Shown here piece after piece: positions 34,058-45,045 of a stretch of DNA of 64,000 nucleotides. A program made the position numbers and the translations under genes. Source of the DNA: Byssothecium circinans (Eukaryota; Ascomycota; Dothideomycetes; Pleosporales; Massarinaceae); assembly GCA_010015675.1 (NCBI GenBank), contig ML976996.1, forward strand, positions 440,757 to 504,756, in the 5' to 3' direction. The stretch's first letter is position 1; the number at the start of each line of letters is the position of its first letter. The notes beneath the pieces are model-generated. The model did not search any database and had not been told where the DNA came from. It was given only the letters and a program-made list of their open reading frames with translations.

Positions 34058-34793
34058 TTTCATTTCTAGCGTTGGACTCGGCGGTAAATGTTACGTTCAT
34101 GTAATGATTTCGAGAAAGAACCAGTCTCCGGCTGTAGTATTCGATAACTGCAATCTCGAAAACGCAGTCACTTGGAAGGCTAACGCCATCACTGCTAACA
34201 CAGCCAAAATCTGCTTCGCCGCCTCGCGCGTCTACGTTCAAGAAGGCATATGCGACAAATTCATTGAGATGTACAAGGAAGCGATGAAGAACAAGGCCAA
34301 GGATATTGATGATCCCAACGATGAAAGCACCAAAATCGGTCCCCTCGTCAACGAAGCTCATTTCAAGCGTGTGCAAGGGTTCATCGAGCGCGGACAGCAA
34401 GGCCAAGGCAAGCACTTTGTTGGTGGTCAACGCATCGGCCACAAAGGCTTCTTCCTCGAGCCCACCGTATTCACCGACGCGGACATCAAGTCGGAGATCC
34501 ATTGTCAAGAGATCTTCGGCCCCGTTTCCGTTGTACTCCCATTCAAGACATAGAAGCAGATTACCAAGCCGTCTAATGACACGAAGTTTGGACTCATGGC
34601 TGGAGTCTTTGCACAAGATATTAACAAGGCGTTGAGGGTGGCCAGTGATTTTGACTGGTGGGGGGGCAATTGCGTGAGTTTGATGTTCCAGAATGCGCCA
34701 TTCCGCAGCAGTAGGGAGAGTGGATTTGGGGGAGAGGGTGGAGCTGAGGCTTGGACGGATCCGAAGACTATCATGGTGAATTTGACATATTAG
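34058..34793 (+). pseudogene. C-terminal remnant of an aldehyde dehydrogenase
   Basis: The reading starts a few bases after the SDR stop and matches only the second half of an NAD-dependent aldehyde dehydrogenase. Pieces in order: SPAVVFDNCNLENAVTW, the catalytic-Cys region AKICFAASRVYVQ, FIEMYKEAMKNKAKDI, TKIGPLVNEAHFKRV, EIFGPVSVVLPF, FGLMAGVFAQDINKALRV, and the end PKTIMVNLTY. The LELGG segment before it has a one-base loss and a short insertion (about 34070-34125). A TAG stop follows PFKT at about 34551-34553, where relatives have Glu, and a frame change follows near the DWW segment. The cofactor-binding first half is missing altogether. Confidence 0.85.
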
Positions 34794-35693
34794 GCGGGGA
34801 TGATATGGGGTGCGTACGGCTTCATTCTTTTGTTTTGTGCTATCCTGATATGAGAAGGAAATGTCGTTTTAGTCCGGCGTCAGTGGGTCAATTGTTGCAG
34901 TGATTCAGCGCCCTCTCACTGTTATAATATAGAGGGGATACTACTCTGAAGGGTACAGGAGTTGAGTTGTTTGATAGGGAGTCGGGCTGGCAAAGAGTTA
35001 GGTGAGGAAGATGTTAAAGGAGTGAGTACCGGGCCAATAAATGCACAAGCAAGGGAGACTTTGAGAAGAAAAGTCGATTCAAAGATAGAGATAAGCAGGG
35101 CGCAAGATTCTATGGCAGAACGATATGCTCGAAGGACTACTCAAGAGGATGGAGATGTGCTGTATTGTACGCTTTGTGTATAAGTGAGTACAATGTATAA
35201 AACCGCTCGACTGATACTCAGTGAGCAAGTTCGCAACAAGCAAATAAGCGAATGCGATAGAATTAGTTACAATGACACTAGTAAGTTGCTGTGAAAGCCT
35301 TGGGATTTTTTGTGCCCAACAAAGGTGATTACTTGCCGTGTTAGAATGTATGAATATGCATGGAGCAGCTGTGGTAAATTATCAAAAAGCAAACGCCAGC
35401 AACGAGACCAATATTTAATGCAGATGTAAGCAGGTATTCTGTACTGGGTGGTGCGCTAGGTAAAAAATTGGTCTAGAAGGGAGCACTGGTCCAATGGTTC
35501 AGGACTCTAAGTGGATGAAGGAACGTGGTTGGTTCCCACTTCGAAGCACGACTGGCACGACTTTTCATTTATAAGGAAGTTGGAAGATAAAACAACAAAA
35601 ATGGGAAAGATTCCACAAATTTGTATGTGCCAACTTTGAACAAGTTGAGATCCGCAACCTGATAGAATGCCCAAAAGACCACGACCAGCCTCC
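34794..35693. other. Intergenic, with one tRNA-like fragment
   Basis: About 900 bases with no gene. At 35484-35550 a box-A-like sequence (TGGTCCAATGG at 35487-35497) is followed about 40 bases later by a partial box B, and then a T run; it resembles a tRNA-derived SINE head but is not a functional tRNA. Confidence 0.4.
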
Positions 35694-36300
35694 TCACAAC
35701 CTTTCCGTTTTCATATCTTCTACCATACGAGGTAGATCCTCAATCTTGTTGAAGCCGATTGTGGGTTGAATACTTTTCGGTCATTAGAATTATCCCTTTG
35801 ACACACTATTGGGGCTTGCGTTCAACTTGTGCTTCGCCGTAAAGTAACAGCCATCTTCATCCCCGCGGAATACTCGTGCTTTCTCCCTTGATACGGTATC
35901 TTCCCATAGCAAGAGCAAACGTGTCAATAAAGTCCAAGCCTTTTAGCGCAATACCAATAACCATGAGCAAGCCGCCAACTTTCAACAAGTCCGGCGCGCT
36001 AGCATAAGCTGCATTTGAACCGCTGGATAGATCTGCGGCGTGGCATTCCTTGCCATCTATCATCTTCTTCACTTCGTCTACGTAGTTTTTATTCATCATG
36101 AAGTTGAAGACAGCACCGGCACCGACTTTCTTCGCCATTTCGAGACAAGAGTCGTTGATGTCGAGGCCAATCGTCTTGTAACCCATCTGACGTACCCTCA
36201 GCTCATCATCCCCATACACATGGTACAACATATTCAGACTCTCGAGAAGGTTCTGTCTTTCAAAAGAAGTGAACTTACCGCCTTCGGAAAGCAATATATC
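35694..36300 (-). pseudogene. C-terminal remnant of a zinc-type alcohol dehydrogenase
   Basis: Second half of a medium-chain, zinc-type alcohol dehydrogenase. Clear similarity starts at MGYKTIGLDINDSCLEMAKKVGAG (36186 downward), continues through NKNYVDEVKKMIDGKECHAADLSSGSNAAYASAPDLLKVGGLLMVIGI and AMGRYRIKGESTSIP, then needs a frame change (FTAKHKLNA) and another before the terminal IEDLPRMVEDMK. The zinc-binding N-terminal half is absent. The stop of the last piece is at 35694-35696. It is transcribed head-to-head with the acyl-CoA dehydrogenase relic. Confidence 0.82.
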
Positions 36301-36369
36301 ATGTTGGCTATTGATCTTCCCTACACGCCATCTTAGCGAACTTACTATTCTTCCCACAGTACTATTACA

Positions 36370-37375
36370 ATGGGATCGAATATCCTTCTAGACGGTAATC
36401 CGGCCTTTACGCGCATCCCTCCGTGGGTAAAGGCGAAGCTCAAGCCAATTGCTACTGAGAAAATCTAACAGGTTCACGATTGGGTGGAAATCGAGTGTAT
36501 ACCATGGTAGCTGAGCACATTAACAAGAAGCGAGTGGAGGGCGACCGGTGGAAGGCGCCCGCCATCATCCACGGACTGCGGAAGAAGGCGAAAGCTCAAG
36601 GACTCTTAAACTCATTCCTTCCGAACCACCTGGACGAAAACTCTGGGTTGATGAACTTGGAGTGCGCATGTTATGCTGAGATCATGGGGCGGGTGTACTG
36701 GCAGATAGAATAAAAAGGAACATGAAATGAAATGAGGTAATATATGGCGAGCACATCTACGAAACCGTGTGTCTCAATTGAAAACATCAATCTCGGTCCT
36801 GGTCACGCTTTTGAGATTGCCCAAGGTCGTCGTGGCCCAGGGCGCATTCATCACACTGCATACAATTAATCGGTCAAGCTGAGCGTGCATACGGACTCGT
36901 ACTCGCCTGATGTGATGCGGTGAGCCGCTCAAGAAGCCGCGAGGTAAGTTCATCGGCGAATTCAACAGCATTATCAAGCGTATTGCGGGTATGTGAATGA
37001 CTATCGACGCTATGAGGCAAGTCGTTCTCAAAGCAGCGGATTTGATGGATTTGCAAGGCAATAAAGGCGGTCGGTACACTATTGCGCGGAGCAAGATCAT
37101 GATGCCGAATGCGCTGCTCAAGGTGATTGATGGGGCGATGCAGGTATACCCTGTTCAAGGTCTCACGCAGCATACTCCCCTGCCTGAGCTTTGGACGTAT
37201 GCTGGGTTCGTCCTGTCGCTGATGGACCAGACTCGACTCATCGGCATCAGGTGTGGAGGGATCAAATGGAAAGCGCGAAGAGGTTTAGAGAACGAGCGGA
37301 GAAGTATGCAGAGCGGTATAGGGAGCTTTGCAAGAAGTGGAACATTGAGACTGAGGAATTCGGGGGGCATCATGT
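36370..37375 (+). pseudogene. Remnant of an acyl-CoA dehydrogenase-like gene with internal deletion
   Basis: Three separated pieces of an ACAD-family flavoenzyme. First, LLDGNPAFTRIPPWVKAKLKPIATEKI (36388 onward) and WKAPAIIHGLRKKAKAQGLLNSFLPNH to GRVYW (ending about 36710). Second, [21 protein letters not shown] at about 36790-36855. Third, QVVLKAADLMDLQGNKGGRYTIARSKIMMPNALLKVIDGAMQVY to LPELWTYA (37018-37205), then a frame change to ADGPDSTHRHQV. The middle domain, roughly 200 residues between the first and second pieces, has been deleted, and stops interrupt the rest. Intact relatives feed beta-oxidation. Confidence 0.82.
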
Positions 37376-38948
37376 AAGTGTTGTGCAGACTATTATATTG
37401 TATCTCTATACAACTTTCCGACCTATTCGGTTTCTTGTACATACATCTACGGCGTGTACTATCGTCCTTTACGTCTATTATCTATACCTCTCATATCCAA
37501 AGCGACTCATCTTTCATGACGAAGAAGAGCACTAATGGATCATTTCACGGACACCAATCCTTCGGTTCGTCTTTTCTTGGTCTTTAGCAACCCTGCAACG
37601 CAGTGTGGAGAGCGCACCCTAGCTAATGTCTCAAACTCTCCACGTCGGCTCGGTTAAGAAGCCCGCGGTAATAGAGAGGCCGTCAATGGCAGAGGTTTGG
37701 TGGGAATCAGTTAGCAGGGCGGGAACATGAATGCGAGGCTTTGAGTAGCAGAGTGACCTCTGAGTTTCTTATCTTTGAAGGAACCTGGAGGAAGTTTTGC
37801 ATGAGTTGTTTGGCTCGCCATGAGTTTCCATCACAGTCTTTCTTCTGCAGGTTCCCGTACCGAAAACGGAGGATGCTGAGAGAAGGAATGGTGCTGTGCA
37901 AGTGCGTCTATGACAACTTCCCACTTCCCGCACCCACCTATATCGTTCTTTCTCTGTTGAATAACAATATCCAATATCACCTTTCCTTTCCTTTCTTTTC
38001 TTATTTAAGTTGCTTGCCTCCTCCTCCTCTTCTTCTTCTTCTTCACCTTTGCCAAAGCTATCTAGCTACCGAGCCCTTAAACCAACTCATTCTCATCCAC
38101 ACCCGCCCACACCACCCACCGCACCCCCAACTCAACCCAATTCCAACACACCTCCAACCACCACCCACCGTGTCAGAATCCCCTTTCCCTTCCCCCCCTT
38201 TCACCCCACGCTCCTCCAAACTCAAACTCAAACTCAAAGTCAAGCTCACAGAACCCCCAGATCCCCAACGTCTTCATCCTCATCTACCTACATCTGCCTC
38301 CAACCGCAGCGGCAGCAAGACCTCCACCATCATTCCTCTCCCCAGCGAAAATCACCGCACGCACCACAGCCACGCGAAGAAACGACTCAAGACCTCCTTC
38401 ACAGACCTCATCGTCATATGTGGACCACGCTCTTTGAATCAATTTCGCGCTAGAGATGTGGAAACGTGTATCTGACGATTGGGATACATGACTGGTTCGG
38501 GGATTTGGAGCGTTTGTGCTGGGGAGAGCGTTGGAAGTGGATGAGGGGATAGCGTCGTTGGGACGGGATACGGAAGACGGGAGGATGACGGATGGTAGGA
38601 GGGAGGCGGTGGTTTGATTTTCGTATGGGGAATAGGACAAAAGGATCGGGGGAATAGACGGGAAAAGTTCTGCGACAAGAGACGAATCGTTCCCATTAGC
38701 AGAAACGGGGGCGGGGTATTGGCACAAAACAAAACGAAGGAAAACTCCGTTCCAAGAGGTTACAAATCTCCATAGCATTCCATATCCGCATACTTCATCC
38801 ATTCACCCACCTGATCAACGCCGTCTCCCCATTTCTCTCCATCCCAACCCATCCCAACCCATCTCATCTCATCCCATCCTAACCCATCCCACCCCCGCAC
38901 GCCCACCTACGTCCCCCGACCAACCACCACACTCACACTCCTCACCAT
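37376..38948. other. Low-complexity intergenic stretch with doubtful frames
   Basis: Contains a CTT/CTC-rich microsatellite (about 38016-38046), a long C/T-rich region to about 38300, and CATCCCAACC-type simple repeats (about 38840-38895). Two overlapping frames on opposite strands (37741-38475 plus, 38284-38802 minus) are both low-complexity. Neither shows a domain, so I call neither. Confidence 0.45.
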
Positions 38949-41900
38949 CTACATAATCCCCAACTCCCCAAACCCCTTCAGCACATCTTTATCCACATTC
39001 CCCAACCACTCCTCCCGAAACCTCTCCTCACCCCCCGCCGCCCGAATGGCTTCCTGCAAATGCTCCCTCACGAAAGCGACGAGATTGGTCTGGTGCACGG
39101 GGTCGGAGTAGATGAGTTGGCGTTTGCGTGCGTCTTCCGGGGCTTCTGGTTCGGCGGGTTGGTACGGGCCTGGTTCTTCGGGCCAGTAGAGACAGCTACA
39201 TTTCGCCATGTCAGTGATATGGTTTCAAATATTGCAATGACGGGAATGCGAGTGTAGAAGAAGGGGAGGGGAACGTACTCAGCGCTCGCATCATCCATCC
39301 CATCCAGTAACTCGGCCAGCATATCTGTCCACGCGACGATCAAGCTCTGTAGTCTAGGCAACATGACGGCACCCCCTTCTACCTCCATCAACCTCGTCAA
39401 TGCAAGCACCATCAATTTCTTGTTCGGTCCATCGCCAATGTTCTCAATGTGCCCAAACCACTCTTCCAGCACCCAGTCAAGCGTCTTTTCCAGCCCCTCA
39501 TTCCCGACAGACGACAGTGCTTCGAGAAGGACAGGCGGGGACGCAATACCGATCCGCGCGAGCACGGTGAAGTAGTCCGTCTCTACTACGCCATCGACAG
39601 CGCGCGAAGGAAGTTCGCGATAGGGGCCGTGCTGCTGGTGGTGTGTCCAGGCCCCATGAAGACCTTCCATTACTTTTGCGAGGAAAGATGAAGATATGAG
39701 GTCGGAGACGAGGACTTTCATGGCATTTTCGCCACCTAGACCATCGGCGCCGCGGATGATGCATTGCATGAGGTGCCCAATAGCGCCACTGGCTTCGGGT
39801 TTCAGTTGCCCCATAAGCTCAGCTAGAGATCGAAGAAGTTGGGGACGGAAGTTGTCTGCTAAGACGGCGGCGGGTGCGAGGAGGAGGTATGCTTCTGTTA
39901 TTTCGATGGCTTTGCGGAGGGTGTCGTTGTCCATCGAAAAGAGCGGGAGGAGGTACTGAATGAGATTTAGGAGTTCGGGGGGTGTAGGCTCGGGAGCGGA
40001 GGGTGTCTGTGCGATGATAGAGGTCCAGAGGTCCAAAGCATCTTCGAGAAGGTAGACTTGGGTCTCCGAGTTGGGCTCGATGGCGGACTGAATGATAGGG
40101 AGGAAGGAGGAATGGAAGGTGCGTGAGTCCGCCTTCATGGCGTTCGTGAGGCGGGCGAGAATGGTCAAGATGGCCTGTTTCATGAGATGTTCCTCGCCAG
40201 ACTGTTCCCATAATGGTGGGAGGAGGGAAACGATGCTGTTCGCGTAGGGGGTGATCTAACAGTGTTAGCACGATGATATTGAGAATCATGAAGGGCAAAC
40301 TCACATTGTGCTCCAGCCTCTCCACGATGATGCTGATGGTGTTCAACAAGCCCATCTTCGTCTCCGGAAGCTCCACCTCTTGGACCAGCGCCATCAGCCT
40401 GTCCAGGATCCCTGGCGCATATGGTAGGAAGTTGTTCGCATCAAATTCCCACTCATCGGCAATATCCTTGAACTTGCGGCCAGCAGTGACCCGAACGACC
40501 TGGTCGTTTAGCGGATCGCTCTTATCCATCAGATGCTGGAATATTTGGTAGACGATAGGCTTCTTCTCCTTTGCTATCTTGACCGCTATCCATTGGGAGA
40601 TGATGATGGCGATGCGGCGACGAATAATGTTGAACCCAGGCTTCTGCTTCTGCGCCTCTGGCACCAGAGTATTTTCGATGAAAGAGTCGAAGTCGAGCTC
40701 ATCATGGAGCACGTCGGCTGCTAGGCCAATAGCGGTGTATACAGAGTCTTTGAAAAGGATGTCTTCATTCTCCGGGGCTGGTATTGATTAGTATGCAGTC
40801 TGTAAACGGCACGGTGACTACTCACTTGCGACTGAGTAGAAGACTTGGAGGAGAGGCTGGATGATCAATTCCTTGAAATTCTTCGCAAGGTCTAAAAAGA
40901 GCTTCTCGGCGCAAGGCCGTACTGCAAACTCCCAGTCTTCGGCGCCCTCCTCCATCTTCTCCCACTCGTCGGGCTCTTCCTCCCACATGCGCAAGTCGCT
41001 TGGCCTAAAGACGAAGAAGCGGGTGACAAGGGCTGATATCATTTCGCGTACAAGATCGTCAGTGAGCAGCTCTGTTTTGATCAAATGAGTGGCCTTGGCT
41101 CGTTCTTCCTTCTCCTGCTGGTGTTTGTAGCGGAAAGTCTGAGTGGGATAGAATACCATCTTGACACAGGCGCGAATGAGGAGCAACCCTTTCAAGCCTA
41201 ATCGCTCGAGTATAGGGGCATCGTCTTCCTGATCGCCATCTGTGCCGATTTTGGCACCGTCTATCGATTTGGAGCCCCACGTCTCACCGAGTCGAGAGAT
41301 GAGAGTCCAATATGCGCGAACAAGGTTTAGGGAGTCTGGCAGCAGAACAAAGTCTGCTGGATGGTCTGTCGCCATGGCGAGATGAAACTTGGCGAGCTGT
41401 ATCAAGTGCTTTTCTACAAGCTTGCGTACTGGGGGAGCAAGTGGAGAGCCATCGTCCATTACGTAGGGAAGTAACGCTCCAAAGTGACTTCGCGACAATG
41501 TCCAGAAGTCGTGGACGTCCTTCTCCCTGCCTGGGAACTCGTAGCCTGACATGATCAGTCGGCGCAAGATTTTTATGGCAAGCAGACTATTTTCAATGCT
41601 CTCAAGCGCTCCAGCTTCATCATCTCCGCCATCGCGGAAGAACGACTGCCAGGTCTGCATCTTATTCACGTATATTGTCCCTAGCACGTTCAGTATCTCC
41701 GGGGCGACGGCTTGTAGGTTCTGCCGTGTCCGTAACAGACGACCTGTCGACAGTTCCTTGACGATATACAGCAATATGAGGAGCGTTCGAGGGAGTTGCA
41801 GGCGGAAGGCATCTGGCTCGGCGGAGGCGCGAAGAATTTGGAGTATTTGATGGAACAGATCCGGCCTGTTCATAGTTAGCAGATGCATCTCATAGGGACA

Positions 41901-42426
41901 GAGTCCTCTATACCAATCATGGGGATATTCGATGCGCACCACTTTCGCGACAACCAAAGCATTTTGAAGTGCAAGTCGCTGGTCTGCTTCGTTCACGGCG
42001 CTCTCCAACAGCCTCGACCTTATCTGAGACTTGTCTTCTTTTGTGACGGCGCTACCATCCGTCAGTGCTGGTCTCTTTCACATAATTGTCGGACATACTT
42101 GGTAGCCGTCTTGCGCCAATACTTGTCGATGCCATTCTTGAGCTGGATGATGGCGAGGTAGCGAACTTCATAGGGGAGGGACTTGTCGAGAAATACGGCC
42201 TGCATGGAGTCAATTGAAGCTTTCAAGTGGATAGGAAAGCGAAAGCAAGTACCTGTAGTAAGGGGTAGTAGCGCCTCTGCTTCTCCCATTCCTGCAGCTG
42301 CTTCGTGCCCGTCTGGATCTGCGTGGGGTTTGTCGAAGATGCCGAGCGCAAGACGTGGTAGAGAATGCCCTCGGTCAGGGGGTTCGCCTCGCCGGGGACC
42401 TCTATAGCGCTGAATTCGGTCTGCAT
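38949..42426 (-). CDS. KAP120: Karyopherin Kap120 / importin-11 family
   Basis: Nuclear import receptor of the importin-beta superfamily, 1049 residues, built from HEAT repeats. Exons 42253-42426, 42099-42199, 41914-42051, 40826-41865, 40305-40777, 39279-40255 and 38949-39195; all six introns (47-83 bp) are in phase. The N-terminal importin domain is seen in TKQLQEWEKQRRYYPLLQ and VRYLAIIQLKNGIDKYWRKTATK, the Ran-binding signature of the family. Characteristic later segments are VFRPSDLRMWEEEPDEWEK, KPIVYQIFQHLMD, and the end IYSDPVHQTNLVAFVREHLQEA. Length and end match yeast Kap120. The 48-bp third intron is also open in frame (41866-41913) but its splicing gives HDWPDLFHQI. Its start lies 627 bases from PEX2, in a divergent pair. 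Confidence 0.92.
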
Positions 42427-43053
42427 GGCTCGATTCGGCGGGTGGTGGAGCTATATCAGAATGGAGGCCGCGACGGGGTTGGATAGCTGGTTACTGGGGA
42501 TCAAGGGCAGGAAAGCAGGAAACAGCGAGAAAGAAAGCGGTGGAGGTGAAAGAGAGAGAGAGAGGACCTGCTCACCCAGGCGGCAAATTTGTGTCATGAG
42601 GCACCAAACGCGCCCAGATGAGAGATTGAGATTGTTTATGAGGCACAAAAAGCTCCCCGCAGTGCTCCGAATCACTTGGGCGTCACCGCCTGCTCCGAAT
42701 TACCGCGCTGGGTTCCGACGCGGTTCCGCGGTATGAAGTCCTACTATGCACACTCTTTCTATACTCCAGGAGGTTTGATATGTCGAATTAAATATCTATA
42801 TAAACTGATACACTCAATGTTCTTTTCATTGCCTTTCTCTTGAGATTCCAAGCGCTATATCCTACTCTCCCTCCCTCTCCTGCTGAATCTTTATTCTACG
42901 TCGCTATCTGCCGTCATCTCCAACCTCGGCCCAGCATCGCTCTCCCCATCGCGTTGTCACGTTCTTTCACACCACCATCCCATCCCATCTATACCTACTA
43001 ACAGCCTCCCTCCACCCCTCCACCCCCCTCGCCTCCAGTCCCCATGCCCCCCA
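42427..43053. promoter_or_regulatory. Divergent promoter region of KAP120 and PEX2
   Basis: Shared upstream region. A GA microsatellite lies at about 42549-42566. The PEX2 leader is C/T-rich from about 42830. No specific site assigned. Confidence 0.5.
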
Positions 43054-44670
43054 ATGCCATCCGCCGACTTCGCCGCCGCCCAAGAACGCATCGCAGCCCG
43101 CCGCGCCCAACGCGCCCGCTCGCAACGAGAACATGAAGCCACCCACGCCGCGCACACGCACCTCGCCCGCCTCCCCTTCCCCTTCAACCGCCTCAGCACC
43201 ACCAGTCTCTCCATCTGGGACTCGATAAAAGGCCGCGAAGGAACCCAGCCCGCCTTCCGCGTGGGCCAAGTCGACGCCGAGCTCCTCGACGATGAATTGC
43301 TGTATTTATTAAAAGGCCAGGTCGTCGAGGGTTTGAAGCATTTCGGCACACACATTGCAGATTTATACACGGCAGAGATACTCCTCGGCTTACGATTAGT
43401 CCTGTTCAAACTGAGTATCTGGAACAACGACGCAAGCTACGGCGCCCACCTCCAGGGCCTCCGCTACACAGATGCACGAAGCACCACGCCCGACCGCCCG
43501 CGCCCCACGACCTGGCAGAAAGCCGCCTACGGCATCCTCACCGTCGGCGGCCGCTACGCCTGGACGAAATGGGAAGACTACCTCCTCGCCGCGTCGGAAG
43601 ACTACACACACGCACCCTCAGAAACCCTCCAGTTCGCGAGCCGAGTGACAGAGTCATTCAACTCACTCCACGACTTCGCCTCTCTAGCCTCCTTCCTCGT
43701 CTTCCTCGTCAACGGACGCTACAGAACACTAACAGACCGCCTCCTCCGCCTGCGCCTGACGCCAACCTCGCACTCCACGAGCCGCGAAGTCTCATTCGAG
43801 TACCTCAACCGCCAACTCGTCTGGCACGCCTTCACGGAATTCCTCCTCTTCCTCCTGCCCTTGGTCGGTATCTCGCGCTGGCGCCGCATCCTCTCCCGCA
43901 CATGGCGCAAACTCCGCACCTCCCTCCTCGCCCTCTTCGGCCGCTCCCCCCAACCCTCCCAAGACGACGAAACCACCGACGCAAAACCCGCAGGCGAACT
44001 CTCCTTCCTCCCCGAACGCACATGCGCAATCTGCTACCGCGACCAAAACCCCACAACCTCCACGGAAGCCGATATCCTCACGCAGTCGGCGGGTGGCGGC
44101 GGCGTCGTCGGCTCCGCGGCCACCGATATCACGAATCCGTATGAAGCCGTGCCGTGTGGCTGTGTATACTGTTTTGCGTGTCTGGCGCAGCGCATCGCGA
44201 ACGAAGAGGGTGAAGGGTGGACGTGTCTTCGCTGCGGGGAAATTGTGAAAGAGTGTATGCCGTGGGATGGCGATGTCATTGAGGAAAAACGGAGGATACG
44301 CACTCCATCGCATTCTCAGACCTCGCAATCGCAGGGTGGGAGTGGGAAGACTGTGGGCTTTGCTACCATAGGCGGCGACGCTTCCGTGCGCAACATCGAC
44401 ACCGATACAGCAGCAGGAGTGGGAGCAAGTTTGGTACACGTCGAGCCTATACCCGAAGAAGAAGACATCTCAGGCATCACGTCCAGCGAAGAAGGTAGAC
44501 TGGGCATTGAGCGCACGAGGGGCATCGATCTGGGTCAGAGTCTGGACGAGAGTGCCGAGTGGGCGCGTGCGAGCGAGGAGCGGAGTAGTTCTGACGGGGA
44601 CGATAATCAGAGCGAGGAGTATGATGAAGATGAGCAGGAGGAAGGGGAGGAGCTGGGGTTTGAGGAATGA
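43054..44670 (+). CDS. PEX2: Peroxin-2 (PEX2), RING-finger E3 of the peroxisomal import machinery
   Basis: Integral peroxisomal membrane protein; with PEX10 and PEX12 it forms the ubiquitin ligase that recycles the PEX5 receptor. Intronless, 538 residues. The Pex2/Pex12 N-terminal domain runs from about residue 70 (VDAELLDDELLYLLKGQVVEGLKHFG, EILLGLRLVLFKLSIWN) through helices around LASFLVFLVNGRYRTLTDRLLRLRL and HAFTEFLLFLLPLVGISRW. The RING finger spans about residues 324-395: CAIC, then CGCVYCFAC, then CLRC. A long acidic, Ser/Glu-rich tail follows, typical of filamentous fungal PEX2. An out-of-frame ATG lies just upstream, so ATG 43054 is the one that opens the family sequence. Confidence 0.93.
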   Translation: MPSADFAAAQERIAARRAQRARSQREHEATHAAHTHLARLPFPFNRLSTTSLSIWDSIKGREGTQPAFRVGQVDAELLDDELLYLLKGQVVEGLKHFGTHIADLYTAEILLGLRLVLFKLSIWNNDASYGAHLQGLRYTDARSTTPDRPRPTTWQKAAYGILTVGGRYAWTKWEDYLLAASEDYTHAPSETLQFASRVTESFNSLHDFASLASFLVFLVNGRYRTLTDRLLRLRLTPTSHSTSREVSFEYLNRQLVWHAFTEFLLFLLPLVGISRWRRILSRTWRKLRTSLLALFGRSPQPSQDDETTDAKPAGELSFLPERTCAICYRDQNPTTSTEADILTQSAGGGGVVGSAATDITNPYEAVPCGCVYCFACLAQRIANEEGEGWTCLRCGEIVKECMPWDGDVIEEKRRIRTPSHSQTSQSQGGSGKTVGFATIGGDASVRNIDTDTAAGVGASLVHVEPIPEEEDISGITSSEEGRLGIERTRGIDLGQSLDESAEWARASEERSSSDGDDNQSEEYDEDEQEEGEELGFEE

Positions 44671-45045
44671 AAATCGGAGTTTTGGGCCTGAGCTTTTTTG
44701 TCGACGTTCATAGCTGTTTGTAAATTTTTGAATACCCTTCATGTTACACAGCATGGCATAGCAGAGCAGATACTTGGGAGATTTTTGGTGCCAATTCATG
44801 CTTTTGGATTTGTGCTGTGGGTATATGTGCTACAGACGCCTTGACGTGACTCCGTCCTTGGTAACAAGTCCGGAAGACGTGATGAGAGCGCCTGCTGTAG
44901 TGCCGTGCGTAGATCTCCCATTCATACCATGCCTCCCCACAAGCCGCAATTCTCATCCCAGACCCAACTCACACGCACATCATTTCACCCAACCCAGTCA
45001 TCCATAAGACGCTACCCGCGCGGAGCCATCTCCATACCCACGCCC
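44671..45045. other. Intergenic between convergent genes
   Basis: 3' flanks of PEX2 and the zinc-finger gene; nothing else seen. Confidence 0.5.

Noticed and set aside
34047..34616. 189-codon minus-strand frame opposite the aldehyde dehydrogenase relic
   Set aside because: The plus strand shows ordered ALDH motifs; the minus frame is its mirror and has no domain.
26967..37375. RIP as the sole cause of the decayed cluster
   Set aside because: Single-base indels, large deletions and a GAG-to-TAG change (G to T) are prominent and are not made by RIP; only some TAA codons fit it.
37741..38475. 244-codon plus-strand frame
   Set aside because: Its composition is that of a C/T-rich low-complexity tract, it overlaps an equally poor minus-strand frame, and no splice or domain signal supports it.
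43792..44439. Long minus-strand frame within PEX2
   Set aside because: It is an antisense shadow of a C/G-ending-codon gene; PEX2 on the plus strand is unambiguous.
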